Of a stretch of DNA of 7,584 nucleotides, positions 1 to 6,292 are shown piece after piece. Every line of letters begins with the position of its first letter. The first letter of the stretch is position 1. The position numbers and the translations under genes are program-made. The notes beneath the pieces were generated by a model, which was not told the DNA's origin, ran no database searches, and saw nothing but the letters and a program-made list of their open reading frames with translations. This stretch comes from Bacillota bacterium (GTDB taxonomy: Bacteria > Bacillota > Clostridia > Christensenellales > Aristaeellaceae): NCBI GenBank assembly GCA_023409955.1, contig JAEYQQ010000059.1:1-7584 (forward strand). The letters are read 5' to 3'.

Positions 1-376
1 GAGTAATGTAATTGCCCATCATCAAGGACATTCTCCAGTCATCATCCTTCACATAAAGTGTGTTTCGTAGACTGGGGGGCATTTGATCGATAAAGCAAAA
101 CACGCAATGATTACGGCAGCTCCTGGGCTTGCTGATCAGTGTTTCTTCCATTTGTATGCCCAGGGGTTCAAACTCATCCTTTTGGATGGTGATTGCAACT
201 GCCTTTCCATCTCTTCTTTCAATATCGAGTATAACCAAGCTGTTTGCCGAAAGTGCTTGATAATCAATTTGGTCGATGATGTCTTCACCGTTGATGCGTA
301 ATAATTTATCTCCGGGATGGATGCCGCTTCGGTACGCGGCGCTGCCGCGGTGTACGGCTGTTATGATGTGCGGCAA
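1..376 (-). CDS. DUF512 family PDZ/radical SAM protein, N-terminal part (cut by left edge)
   Basis: The minus strand is open from a TTG codon at 376 to the window edge, giving 125 complete codons. Residues 1-65 look like a PDZ domain, with the motif GDKLLRINGEDI near 22-33. Residues 87-94 give the cysteine pattern C-x3-C-x2-C (Cys87, Cys91, Cys94), followed by FIDQMPPSLRNTLY and then KDDDWRMS, which are hallmarks of the DUF512 family of PDZ/radical SAM Fe-S proteins. The three cysteines should bind a 4Fe-4S cluster and S-adenosylmethionine. The TTG start is chosen because AAAGGAGG lies 8 bases upstream and the PDZ homology begins at once; the nearby ATG is in another frame. A full protein of this family is usually over 400 residues, so most of it, including the DUF512 domain, lies outside. 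The cellular role of the family is not established. In clostridia it often sits beside the GTPase gene der, which could lie beyond the edge (inference). Confidence 0.9.
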   Translation of the reverse strand, partial: MPHIITAVHRGSAAYRSGIHPGDKLLRINGEDIIDQIDYQALSANSLVILDIERRDGKAVAITIQKDEFEPLGIQMEETLISKPRSCRNHCVFCFIDQMPPSLRNTLYVKDDDWRMSLMMGNYIT

Positions 377-384
377 GCCCCATT

Positions 385-392
385 CCTCCTTT
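385..392 (-). promoter_or_regulatory. Ribosome binding site that fixes the TTG start of the DUF512 gene
   Basis: The minus strand reads AAAGGAGG here, 8 bases before the TTG at 376. An ATG only 2 bases past the motif is in a different frame and too close, so this site supports TTG as the true start. Confidence 0.8.
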
Positions 393-423
393 AAATGGAT
401 ACAAGCATATAAATGCAGGTTAC

Positions 424-452
424 ATTATCAAACATTCCATGGAAAATGTCAA
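424..452 (-). promoter_or_regulatory. Sigma-A type promoter for the DUF512 gene
   Basis: On the minus strand a perfect -35 box TTGACA (452-447) is followed by a 17-base spacer and a -10 box GATAAT (429-424, five of six consensus bases). Transcription should start near 417, giving a leader of about 40 bases before the TTG start at 376. It is the best promoter match in the window. The spacer holds a 10-base perfect palindrome at 435-444, which might be an operator (inference). Confidence 0.8.
435..444. repeat. 10-base palindrome inside the promoter spacer
   Basis: TTCCATGGAA reads the same on both strands and lies entirely between the -35 and -10 boxes of the minus-strand promoter. Flanking ACATT (432-436) and AATGT (445-449) form a second overlapping inverted pair. 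A repressor bound here would block the polymerase, but a palindrome this short can occur by chance. Confidence 0.4.
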
Positions 453-548
453 GGGAATGCGAGTGTTGTCAGCACCATACAGAAATGCAAGCACTGGCAT
501 ATCAAGCAGAGTACGGTACCAGAACACATAACTTTCACATTACCTTCA

Positions 549-576
549 TTTTCCCACAACATCCGGCCCCTATACT
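549..576 (+). promoter_or_regulatory. Weak candidate promoter for the ABC exporter operon
   Basis: A -10 like TATACT (571-576, five of six consensus bases) lies 39 bases before the adaptor start. The best -35 at an allowed spacing is TTTTCC (549-554), only three of six, with a 16-base spacer. The true promoter could depend on an activator or another sigma factor. No terminator separates it from the divergent gene because none is needed. Confidence 0.35.
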
Positions 577-615
577 GCAAACGATGAGAAATAAATTGCT
601 TACAAGGAGGCACTC

Positions 616-2289
616 ATGAACAAGTTCGCAAAGACCATAGCCAGAGTACTCATTCCCTGTGTCCTCATCGGTGGATTAGGGTATGGGGGTTACCTGTTTT
701 ATGAAAGCAAACAGGCATCTACGGCATCGGCATCTGACAAAACATCATACATGAAAGTGCAGATTGGCACCGGTAATCTAGAAAAAACGGTTACAGGCAC
801 AGGCACTTTAAGTATTTCCAAAACAGAGAATGTAAAGGTATCCTATCCAATAACCATCACAAACGTGCATGTTACCACTGGTGAGCAGGTAACGGCAGGG
901 GATCCTCTGGTGGATGTGGATACAGATGCGCTGGGTACAGTCATTGCATCGCTTGAATCTGAGCTTATGGCCAACAATGATTCTATGATTCAAATGGCTC
1001 GCTCATACAGTGATGAATCAAAGCTGACAATTTCTACTGCCGGCCGCATCAAAGCTGTTTATGGAGCAGTGGGTGATCTTGTTCAGGATGTTATGGATCA
1101 GCATGGCGCACTGGCGCTTCTTTCCATGGATGGAAAAATGAATGTAACTATTCCCGCTGCAGATATGACATTGGGTCAGACAGTGGAAGTGTATGATGGT
1201 ATAACAAAATACACAGGCCTTGTGGAGAAAATTGATGAAGGTACTGCAACCATAACCTTCAGCGATGAAAAAACCTTGGATGGTGCAAGTATTCAGGTTG
1301 TCAACAACAGCATCATAGTAGGCACTGGAATAGCTCAAATCAATATGCCCTTCAAATATACAACAACGGCTAAGGGGCAAATTTCAAAAGTGTATTATAA
1401 CCTAAATGGCAAACCAAGCCGGGGTAGTTCACTGTTTTATCTGATCAATGTACCGGTATCCTCTGAGTATGCAGCTTTGGAGAAGAAGCATAATGAAATC
1501 ATGGCAAAGCTGAAAGAAGCCAAAGGCGTTTTGGCGTCGGGAACCATCGTATCTCCAATTGATGGTATTGCTTCTTCTGTCGCTTCCGCATCTGAAACGG
1601 AGCTTCCGGCAGGAACAGTATTGGTGTCATTGTATGCAGGGGATGCCAAGCAAATGGTTGTCAGCGTAGATGAGCTGGATATTATAGGCGTAAAGGTTGG
1701 TCAGGAAGTCACCATTGAAATGGATGCCATCACGGATAAAACCTATCAAGCAGAGGTGTCTTACATATCTCAAATCGGCTCCAGTTCTAGTGGGGTAACA
1801 ACCTACAGTGTGACATTGGATGTGCAAGGTGATGAACAGCTGAAAATAGGCATGAACGGAACAGCCACCATTATCGTTGGCGATGCTGAAGGTGTTGTAT
1901 TGGTGCCTATCATCGCACTAAACACATCAAGAGGCGGGCAGTATGTGTGGCTGTATAACGATTCAATCGGCTCAGATTCAGATGAACCTGGCGTGAGAAC
2001 ATTTGTCACTACAGGTCTTTCCAATGATTCTTATGCAGAAGTCAAAACAGGCCTTAAAGCAGGAGACTATGTGATGGTGACCCGAACAGCCAGCGCAAGC
2101 GAATCCAACAACCAAATGATGGGCGGCATGGAGATTATTCAGATGCCTGGCGGTACAGGCTTCACGCCTCCAACCGGCAATGATGGTAACCAGAACCGCT
2201 CCTTCCCTGGCGGTGGAAGTGATGGCGGTGGGAATCGCAGCTTCCCTGGCGGCGGCGGGCAGGGTGGAGACCGGAGAACTGGCAATTAG
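616..2289 (+). CDS. HlyD/MacA-like membrane fusion (adaptor) protein of an ABC exporter
   Basis: A 557-residue adaptor expected to sit outside the membrane, anchored by an N-terminal segment (about residues 8-28) after a basic start MNKFAKTIAR. Cys15 is preceded by Pro, so a lipobox is unlikely. Visible parts: a biotinyl-lipoyl-like half at 78-103 (TGEQVTAGDPL), a second lipoyl-like stretch at 140-180, a beta-rich segment at 190-250, another lipoyl-like half at 253-280, a short coiled coil at 284-305, the returning half with GTIVSPIDG at 309-317, a beta-barrel at about 346-420 and a membrane-proximal domain at 424-492. The tail from 500 is rich in Gly with a repeated NRSFPGGG. AAGGAGG at 604-610 is 5 bases from the ATG. 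The stop overlaps the ribosome binding site of the ATPase gene, so the two are co-transcribed. The family is clear (MacA, YknX); the substrate is unknown. Confidence 0.88.
   Translation: MNKFAKTIARVLIPCVLIGGLGYGGYLFYESKQASTASASDKTSYMKVQIGTGNLEKTVTGTGTLSISKTENVKVSYPITITNVHVTTGEQVTAGDPLVDVDTDALGTVIASLESELMANNDSMIQMARSYSDESKLTISTAGRIKAVYGAVGDLVQDVMDQHGALALLSMDGKMNVTIPAADMTLGQTVEVYDGITKYTGLVEKIDEGTATITFSDEKTLDGASIQVVNNSIIVGTGIAQINMPFKYTTTAKGQISKVYYNLNGKPSRGSSLFYLINVPVSSEYAALEKKHNEIMAKLKEAKGVLASGTIVSPIDGIASSVASASETELPAGTVLVSLYAGDAKQMVVSVDELDIIGVKVGQEVTIEMDAITDKTYQAEVSYISQIGSSSSGVTTYSVTLDVQGDEQLKIGMNGTATIIVGDAEGVVLVPIIALNTSRGGQYVWLYNDSIGSDSDEPGVRTFVTTGLSNDSYAEVKTGLKAGDYVMVTRTASASESNNQMMGGMEIIQMPGGTGFTPPTGNDGNQNRSFPGGGSDGGGNRSFPGGGGQGGDRRTGN
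2194..2256 (+). repeat. Coding repeat of NRSFPGGG in the Gly-rich adaptor tail
   Basis: The eight-residue unit NRSFPGGG occurs at residues 527-534 (bases 2194-2217) and again at 540-547 (2233-2256), 13 codons apart, within a tail made mostly of Gly, Asn, Ser and Arg. The DNA copies differ at synonymous sites, so the duplication is not very recent. Confidence 0.75.
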
Positions 2290-2300
2290 GAGGGGTAGAC

Positions 2301-2993
2301 ATGATACAACTGGAACATATCGTCAAGAAATATAACCTGGGCGGTGAAGATATCTTCGCCTTGGCGGATGTTTCTCTGTCTATTGAAAAAGGTGAGTATG
2401 TGGCCATCATCGGCCCCTCTGGAAGCGGTAAATCCACGCTAATGAATATCATAGGTTGCTTGGATTCTGCTGATTCCGGGTCATATACACTCAATGGCAA
2501 GCCTATTGAGAAGTACAACCAGCGCCAGCTTGCCAAGCTGCGCAATACACATATTGGCTTTATCTTTCAAGGCTTCAATTTGCTTAACAGGCTGACAGCT
2601 TTGGAAAACGTAGAGCTGCCGCTGGTATACCAAAACCTGCGAGCGCAGGAGCGTAAAGACAGGGCAATCACCGCACTCTCGCAAGTGGGGTTGAAAGAGC
2701 GTATGAGACACAGGCCCAATCAATTATCCGGCGGACAGCAGCAGCGTGCCGCAATTGCCAGAGCACTGGCAGCCAATCCGGCATTGATCCTAGCGGATGA
2801 GCCTACCGGTAATTTGGACAAAAAGACCGGAATTGAGATACTGGAATTATTTAATAAACTCCATGCGGCTGGGAACACCATAGTCATGATAACTCATGAT
2901 CCAACTGTGGCTGCCAGGGCTCAAAGAGTCATTCATATTGAAGATGGCCATATCTGGGAGGAAGGAGCTATGCATGATATACCAGTCGTTTAG
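2301..2993 (+). CDS. ABC transporter ATPase, MacB/LolD/YknY type
   Basis: A complete 230-residue nucleotide-binding subunit that powers the exporter from the cytoplasmic side. All motifs are intact: Walker A GPSGSGKS at 38-45, Q-loop Gln90 in FIFQGFNLL, signature LSGGQQQR at 142-149, Walker B ALILADEPTGNLD at 161-173 with catalytic Glu167, and the switch His199 in ITHD. FQGFNLL and ADEPTGNLD are typical of the branch that works with MacB, LolE or FtsX-like permeases. AGGAGG at 2288-2293 overlaps the stop codon of the adaptor gene and lies 7 bases from the ATG. The 3' end overlaps the permease gene by 20 bases, which points to translational coupling. Closest named relatives by pattern are YknY of Bacillus and the ATPase part of MacB. 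Confidence 0.95.
   Translation: MIQLEHIVKKYNLGGEDIFALADVSLSIEKGEYVAIIGPSGSGKSTLMNIIGCLDSADSGSYTLNGKPIEKYNQRQLAKLRNTHIGFIFQGFNLLNRLTALENVELPLVYQNLRAQERKDRAITALSQVGLKERMRHRPNQLSGGQQQRAAIARALAANPALILADEPTGNLDKKTGIEILELFNKLHAAGNTIVMITHDPTVAARAQRVIHIEDGHIWEEGAMHDIPVV
2962..2967 (+). promoter_or_regulatory. Ribosome binding site that fixes the permease start
   Basis: AAGGAG sits 6 bases before the ATG at 2974, inside the end of the ATPase gene. It supports 2974 over the upstream in-frame ATG at 2896, which would create a long overlap and add 26 residues not expected in the family. A second ATG at 2970 belongs to the ATPase frame. Confidence 0.75.
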
Positions 2994-4143
2994 GATGGCG
3001 TTGAAGGCTATCGGAGGCAACAAGTTGCGTTCCTTTCTGACGATCCTTGGCGTTGTTATTGGTGTAGTTGCTATTGTGGTTCTGGTAGCCATTGCCCAAG
3101 GAGCAAATGCATCTGTCGTCAGCCGTATAGAGAGCATGGGCACCAACATGATTAGTATTAGCATCAGAGCTAGGTGGCGCAATCCGATTTCGCTAGATGA
3201 TCTTCAAGAACTCTCGACTTTGGAAGGCATTGCCTATGTTGCTCCAGTTGCCAATGTCTCCGGCACAGTTAAAGCTGGTGTGACTACTTATGATGATGCA
3301 TCCATTATCGGTACAACCCCTGACTATGATAAAATTCGTACCTATACAGTACAAACGGGACGATTTTTGAAGAACCCAGACATCGACAACAGAAGTTTTG
3401 TGGCTGTAATCGGTACAGAAGCAGCAATGGAAATGTTCGGAACGGTTCGCGTAGTGGGTGAGACCTTTACTCTAAATGGCTATACGTTTAACGTAGTTGG
3501 TGTTCTTGAGGAAATGGGTTCCTCAATTTCAGGTTCGGGTGATAACTTGATACTCATTCCCTTTACATTGGCTGAAAGACTATTTTCTCAGCGCGGCATA
3601 TCCAGCTTCTATATATCTGCCGCATCCTCACAGGAGGTTACCTCAGCACAGGAAGATGTGACAGCTTACCTGAAAACCATATTCAACACCAGTTCACAGT
3701 ATAGCGTATATAACCAGACAGAAATGCTCTCCACGCTCAACGAAACCACGGCAACGCTTACCCTTATGCTGGGTGGTATCGCAGCCATTTCGTTGCTGGT
3801 GGGTGGTATTGGCATCATGAACATCATGCTTGTATCAGTGTCTGAGCGTACACGTGAGATTGGTATCAGAAAAGCGATTGGTGCTGCCAGGGGTAATATC
3901 TTGATGCAATTCCTTATCGAGGCGTTGGTAGTTAGCTTGATGGGAGGATTGTTAGGACTTGGCATTGCAGCAACAGGCTGTTATTTCTTAGGGCCTGTGC
4001 TGCAAATGACATTGACGGTATCGCCTTCTGTTTCCATGCTGGCTATTGGCTTTTCAGTATTCATTGGTGTTGTTTTTGGCTTATATCCAGCCAACAAGGC
4101 ATCCAAGCTTCGCCCAATTGAAGCTTTAAGATATGAAGGATGA
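2974..4143 (+). CDS. MacB/FtsX-like ABC transporter permease
   Basis: A 389-residue membrane subunit with the usual MacB order: a cytoplasmic start MIYQSFRMALKAIGGNKLRS, membrane helix 1 at about 20-42, a large extracytoplasmic MacB_PCD domain at about 43-260, then the FtsX domain with helices at about 264-286, 316-338 and 352-371. Family signatures are GGIGIMNIMLVSVSERTREIG (starting at Gly277, which also covers the coupling loop), IRKAIGA at 298-304, and the C-terminal YPANKASKLRPIEALRYE. It should form a dimer that binds the ATPase inside and the adaptor outside, as in MacB or YknZ. The length is normal for a permease without a fused ATPase. It ends with TGA straight after the conserved RYEG end, so TGA is a real stop in this genome. 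Substrate unknown. Confidence 0.93.
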   Translation: MIYQSFRMALKAIGGNKLRSFLTILGVVIGVVAIVVLVAIAQGANASVVSRIESMGTNMISISIRARWRNPISLDDLQELSTLEGIAYVAPVANVSGTVKAGVTTYDDASIIGTTPDYDKIRTYTVQTGRFLKNPDIDNRSFVAVIGTEAAMEMFGTVRVVGETFTLNGYTFNVVGVLEEMGSSISGSGDNLILIPFTLAERLFSQRGISSFYISAASSQEVTSAQEDVTAYLKTIFNTSSQYSVYNQTEMLSTLNETTATLTLMLGGIAAISLLVGGIGIMNIMLVSVSERTREIGIRKAIGAARGNILMQFLIEALVVSLMGGLLGLGIAATGCYFLGPVLQMTLTVSPSVSMLAIGFSVFIGVVFGLYPANKASKLRPIEALRYEG

Positions 4144-4160
4144 GTTTTTCGTAAACCATG

Positions 4161-4166
4161 TATAAT
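4161..4166 (+). promoter_or_regulatory. Perfect -10 box upstream of gpr, no good -35
   Basis: TATAAT lies 50 bases before the gpr ATG, so transcription would start near 4173, just before the left arm of the hairpin at 4176. At a 17-base spacing the -35 position reads GGATGA, a poor match. I could not fit a sigma-F or sigma-G promoter convincingly, although gpr belongs to the forespore programme in Bacillus. It could be a weak, activated or chance element. Confidence 0.4.
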
Positions 4167-4175
4167 GGTACATAC

Positions 4176-4225
4176 CGCCGTGCATGCTGATTTGGTAAAG
4201 AACGGAGGGATCGGCATGCGCGGCG
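4176..4225 (+). promoter_or_regulatory. gpr: Potential RNA hairpin enclosing the gpr ribosome binding site and start codon
   Basis: Bases 4176-4193 can pair with 4208-4225 over 18 consecutive positions: 14 Watson-Crick pairs and four G-U wobbles (4181/4220, 4188/4213, 4192/4209, 4193/4208). The outer 12 pairs are the strongest, with only one wobble. The loop is 14 bases (4194-4207). The right arm contains the ATG at 4216-4218 and the last two bases of the GGAGGG site, so the folded RNA would hide the start of gpr. No T-run follows, so it is not a rho-independent terminator. The pairing is read directly; a regulatory role is inference. Confidence 0.5.
4204..4209 (+). promoter_or_regulatory. 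gpr: Ribosome binding site that fixes the gpr start at 4216
   Basis: GGAGGG lies 6 bases before the ATG at 4216. The alternative in-frame ATG at 4165 has no such site and overlaps the TATAAT box, so 4216 is preferred. Confidence 0.8.
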
Positions 4226-5139
4226 TTCGTACGGATTTGGCAATGGAAAGTGCTGGAAGCTACAGCGGCGATAAAAGCGGAATCCATGTTGAGAACTGGG
4301 AGGAAGGCGAGATCTCCCGGACCACCGTGATCATTGAAACTGAGGAAGCAGCGTGTCGCCTGGGAAAGCAACGGGGCATGTTTGTGACCATCTGCAGTGA
4401 TAATTTGCCCAAATGCGGTGCAGATTTGCGAAAACGCATGGCAGAACTACTCTGTGACGCACTGAATGACATGCTTCCGGAGAACGGTGAAATTCTGGTG
4501 ATTGGTCTTGGTAACCGCAAAGTTACGGCTGATGCACTTGGTTCTCGGGTGGTGGAATCCACCCTTGTCACACGCCATCTACGCCCGACTCTTCCAGAGG
4601 ATTTAAAAGGAAGGCTGCGAAGTGTATGTGCTGTAATCCCAGGCGTGCTTGGCATAACTGGTATGGAAACAGCAGAGGTGGTAAAAGGCATCGTTGAGCA
4701 TGTAAAACCTTCGGCAGTTATTGCTATTGATGCTTTGGCAGCCATGGAAACCACCCGTATCTGCACCACCGTTCAAATAACGGATACCGGTATCAGTCCA
4801 GGCAGCGGCGTCGGTAACCACAGGCTTGGGCTGACATCTCAAACCCTAGGCGTACCGGTAATCGCAATCGGTGTGCCTATGGTGGTGTACGCTGCCACCA
4901 TTGCAAAAGATGCACTCTCCATTTTGCTGCATGATCTTCAGATACCTTCATCTGACCACATGGATGCACTAGATGCCCTGACGGATAAAATCTATGCCCA
5001 CACTTTAGGTGAATTGGTGGTCACACCAAGAGAAGTGGATGAATTGGTCGGCAATCTGGCGGAAGTATTAGCGCTTGGCATCAACATGGCGCTCCAGCCA
5101 AAATTGTCAGGAGATGAGATTCCAATTTTGATGCATTAA
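4216..5139 (+). CDS. gpr: Germination protease Gpr (spore protease, family A25)
   Basis: Gpr is made as an inactive zymogen in the forespore and, after self-cleavage, starts degradation of the DNA-coating small acid-soluble proteins at germination. The 307-residue product shows the family signatures: RTDLAME at 5-11 around the self-processing site, GLGNRKVTADALG at 97-109 with Asp106, IDALAA at 171-176 with Asp172, and TDTGISPGSGVGN at 189-201. Asp106 and Asp172 match the two conserved aspartates proposed as catalytic in the Bacillus enzyme. The start at 4216 follows from GGAGGG 6 bases upstream. Only about seven residues precede the expected cleavage point, against roughly 15 in Bacillus, and the protein is shorter than the Bacillus one (about 370). 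spoIIP follows after 54 bases, the usual order. The start region may be folded in a hairpin. Confidence 0.96.
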   Translation: MRGVRTDLAMESAGSYSGDKSGIHVENWEEGEISRTTVIIETEEAACRLGKQRGMFVTICSDNLPKCGADLRKRMAELLCDALNDMLPENGEILVIGLGNRKVTADALGSRVVESTLVTRHLRPTLPEDLKGRLRSVCAVIPGVLGITGMETAEVVKGIVEHVKPSAVIAIDALAAMETTRICTTVQITDTGISPGSGVGNHRLGLTSQTLGVPVIAIGVPMVVYAATIAKDALSILLHDLQIPSSDHMDALDALTDKIYAHTLGELVVTPREVDELVGNLAEVLALGINMALQPKLSGDEIPILMH

Positions 5140-5193
5140 GGGGCTTGTCTTTGCATAAGCATGATTATCCTACAACAGATGAGGTGATCATGT

Positions 5194-6231
5194 ATGCGTA
5201 TACGCTTTATAACCCGCACACAGGCAATCTGCTTGGTGCTTTCCCTGTTTTTGGGCATTTTCATTCTGGGGCTTGGACTGGGGTGGATGTTCTTTGGTCA
5301 TGCAAATCCATTAGGCTCGGTGGAAGCTTTTGCTCCCATCACCAATGCCTCATTGGAGGATGAAGAAGCAACGCCTCTTCCATCCTACCAACAGAGCATC
5401 AGCCAAACACAGGAACCCAAAAACCTGTTCTCCTTTTCTACGGCGTCATCAATTCCTTCCTCGCCAATTCAGACACCTTCCATTTTACCCTCCATTTCTC
5501 CTTTTGCTCAAAATGTTACGCCATCACCAGACCCATCAGGTTTCAGCATTCAAGTGATCAAAGGGGCCAAACAATCCGAAGGTATAGGGCAAAAACGTAT
5601 CCTTATTTATCATACGCATACATATGAGGCTTATGAGCCAACCCCGGAAAACACATATGAGCCAACCCAGCAGTGGAGAACCAAAGATAGCAAATATAAC
5701 GTGGTAAGAATAGGGGAAGAACTAACCAGTATGCTGACAGCAGCAGGGTTTTATGTTGTTCATGATACAACAGCGTATGAGCCGCCGGTCTTAAACTCAT
5801 CCTACAACCGATCCTTAAAAATGTTGGAGGAATCTATAAGCCGAGGAGAAAAATACGACTTGTATATCGATCTCCATCGGGATGCCTTTTCTGATAGTTT
5901 GGCCAATCACAATACCGTTCAGGTTGGTGACCAGAAAATTGCTAGGCTGATGATGCTCGTAGGCAAAGGTACAGCAGGGTATGAAGTAAGACCAGATTGG
6001 GAAAAAAATCTTGTGATAGCCCAGGCGATAACGGATTCGCTTAATCAGCAGATCACAGATTTGTGCCGTTCAGTCAAATTAAAAACAGGGCGTTTCAATC
6101 AGCATATTGCTCCAAACAGTATTCTGGTGGAAGTGGGGAACAATAAGAATACGCTGGAAGAAGCTTTGGCAAGTATCCCGTATCTTTCGGATGCAATTGC
6201 TGATGCTTTGGCTGTAACACATCAGCAGTAG
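5194..6231 (+). CDS. spoIIP: Stage II sporulation protein P (engulfment peptidoglycan hydrolase)
   Basis: SpoIIP is a mother-cell membrane-anchored amidase/endopeptidase that works with SpoIID and SpoIIM to thin septal peptidoglycan and drive engulfment. The 345-residue product has a basic N-terminus, one membrane helix at about 10-34, a Ser/Pro/Thr-rich linker at about 60-115 and the catalytic domain from about 133 to the end. Key stretches are ILIYHTHTYEAY at 136-147 (His140, His142, Glu145), YIDLHRDAF at 224-232 (His228), TGRFNQHI at 298-305 and ILVEVGNNKNTLEEAL at 310-325 (Glu313); the histidines and glutamates are the likely zinc and catalytic residues (inference). AGGTGA at 5182-5187 is 6 bases from the ATG. 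No clear promoter or terminator lies in the 54-base gap after gpr, so the two are probably co-transcribed at least in part. I could not find a convincing sigma-E promoter. Confidence 0.95.
   Translation: MRIRFITRTQAICLVLSLFLGIFILGLGLGWMFFGHANPLGSVEAFAPITNASLEDEEATPLPSYQQSISQTQEPKNLFSFSTASSIPSSPIQTPSILPSISPFAQNVTPSPDPSGFSIQVIKGAKQSEGIGQKRILIYHTHTYEAYEPTPENTYEPTQQWRTKDSKYNVVRIGEELTSMLTAAGFYVVHDTTAYEPPVLNSSYNRSLKMLEESISRGEKYDLYIDLHRDAFSDSLANHNTVQVGDQKIARLMMLVGKGTAGYEVRPDWEKNLVIAQAITDSLNQQITDLCRSVKLKTGRFNQHIAPNSILVEVGNNKNTLEEALASIPYLSDAIADALAVTHQQ
5632..5668 (+). repeat. spoIIP: 13-base direct repeat within spoIIP
   Basis: TATGAGCCAACCC occurs at 5632-5644 and again at 5656-5668, a period of 24 bases (8 codons). 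It encodes YEPT twice, at residues 147-150 and 155-158, just after the HTHT motif. The copies are identical at DNA level, suggesting a recent small duplication or strong constraint on the loop. Confidence 0.7.
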
Positions 6232-6234
6232 GGC

Positions 6235-6263
6235 TTGTATCCTCGAATGAATAGGTCTATAAT
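6235..6263 (+). promoter_or_regulatory. murI: Candidate sigma-A promoter for murI
   Basis: TTGTAT (6235-6240) and a perfect TATAAT (6258-6263) are separated by exactly 17 bases. The expected transcription start near 6270 leaves a leader of about 23 bases that includes GGAGGG. It begins just after the spoIIP stop and would allow murI to be expressed in growing cells independently of the sporulation genes. The -35 box matches only the TTG half of the consensus. Confidence 0.6.
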
Positions 6264-6292
6264 GTCGGGGACGAAGCAATGGAGGGTTAGCC

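Noticed and set aside
83..619. Three overlapping plus-strand open frames in the first 620 bases
   Set aside because: They run opposite or overlap the DUF512 gene and its promoter, have no family-like sequence, and lack good ribosome binding sites.
2896..2973. ATG at 2896 as the permease start
   Set aside because: It would overlap the ATPase gene by almost 100 bases and add 26 residues before the normal MacB start. ATG 2974 has AAGGAG 6 bases upstream.
4165..4215. Upstream ATG at 4165 as the start of gpr
   Set aside because: It has no ribosome binding site, overlaps the TATAAT box and adds 17 residues unlike Gpr. ATG 4216 has GGAGGG at the correct distance.
4144..4215. Rho-independent terminator between the permease gene and gpr
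   Set aside because: The only strong hairpin (4176-4225) runs into the gpr coding sequence and is not followed by a T-run; the T-rich bit at 4145-4149 has no stem before it.
5145..5176. Sigma-A or sigma-E promoter before spoIIP
   Set aside because: TTGTCT has no -10 at a proper distance, and CCTACAAC resembles a sigma-E -10 but lacks a matching -35 at 14-15 bases.
5141..6238. The same 8-mer GGGCTTGT at or just after the stop codons of both gpr (5141) and spoIIP (6231)
   Set aside because: Only eight bases are shared and the following sequences differ. Chance is a sufficient explanation, although the second copy gives the murI -35.
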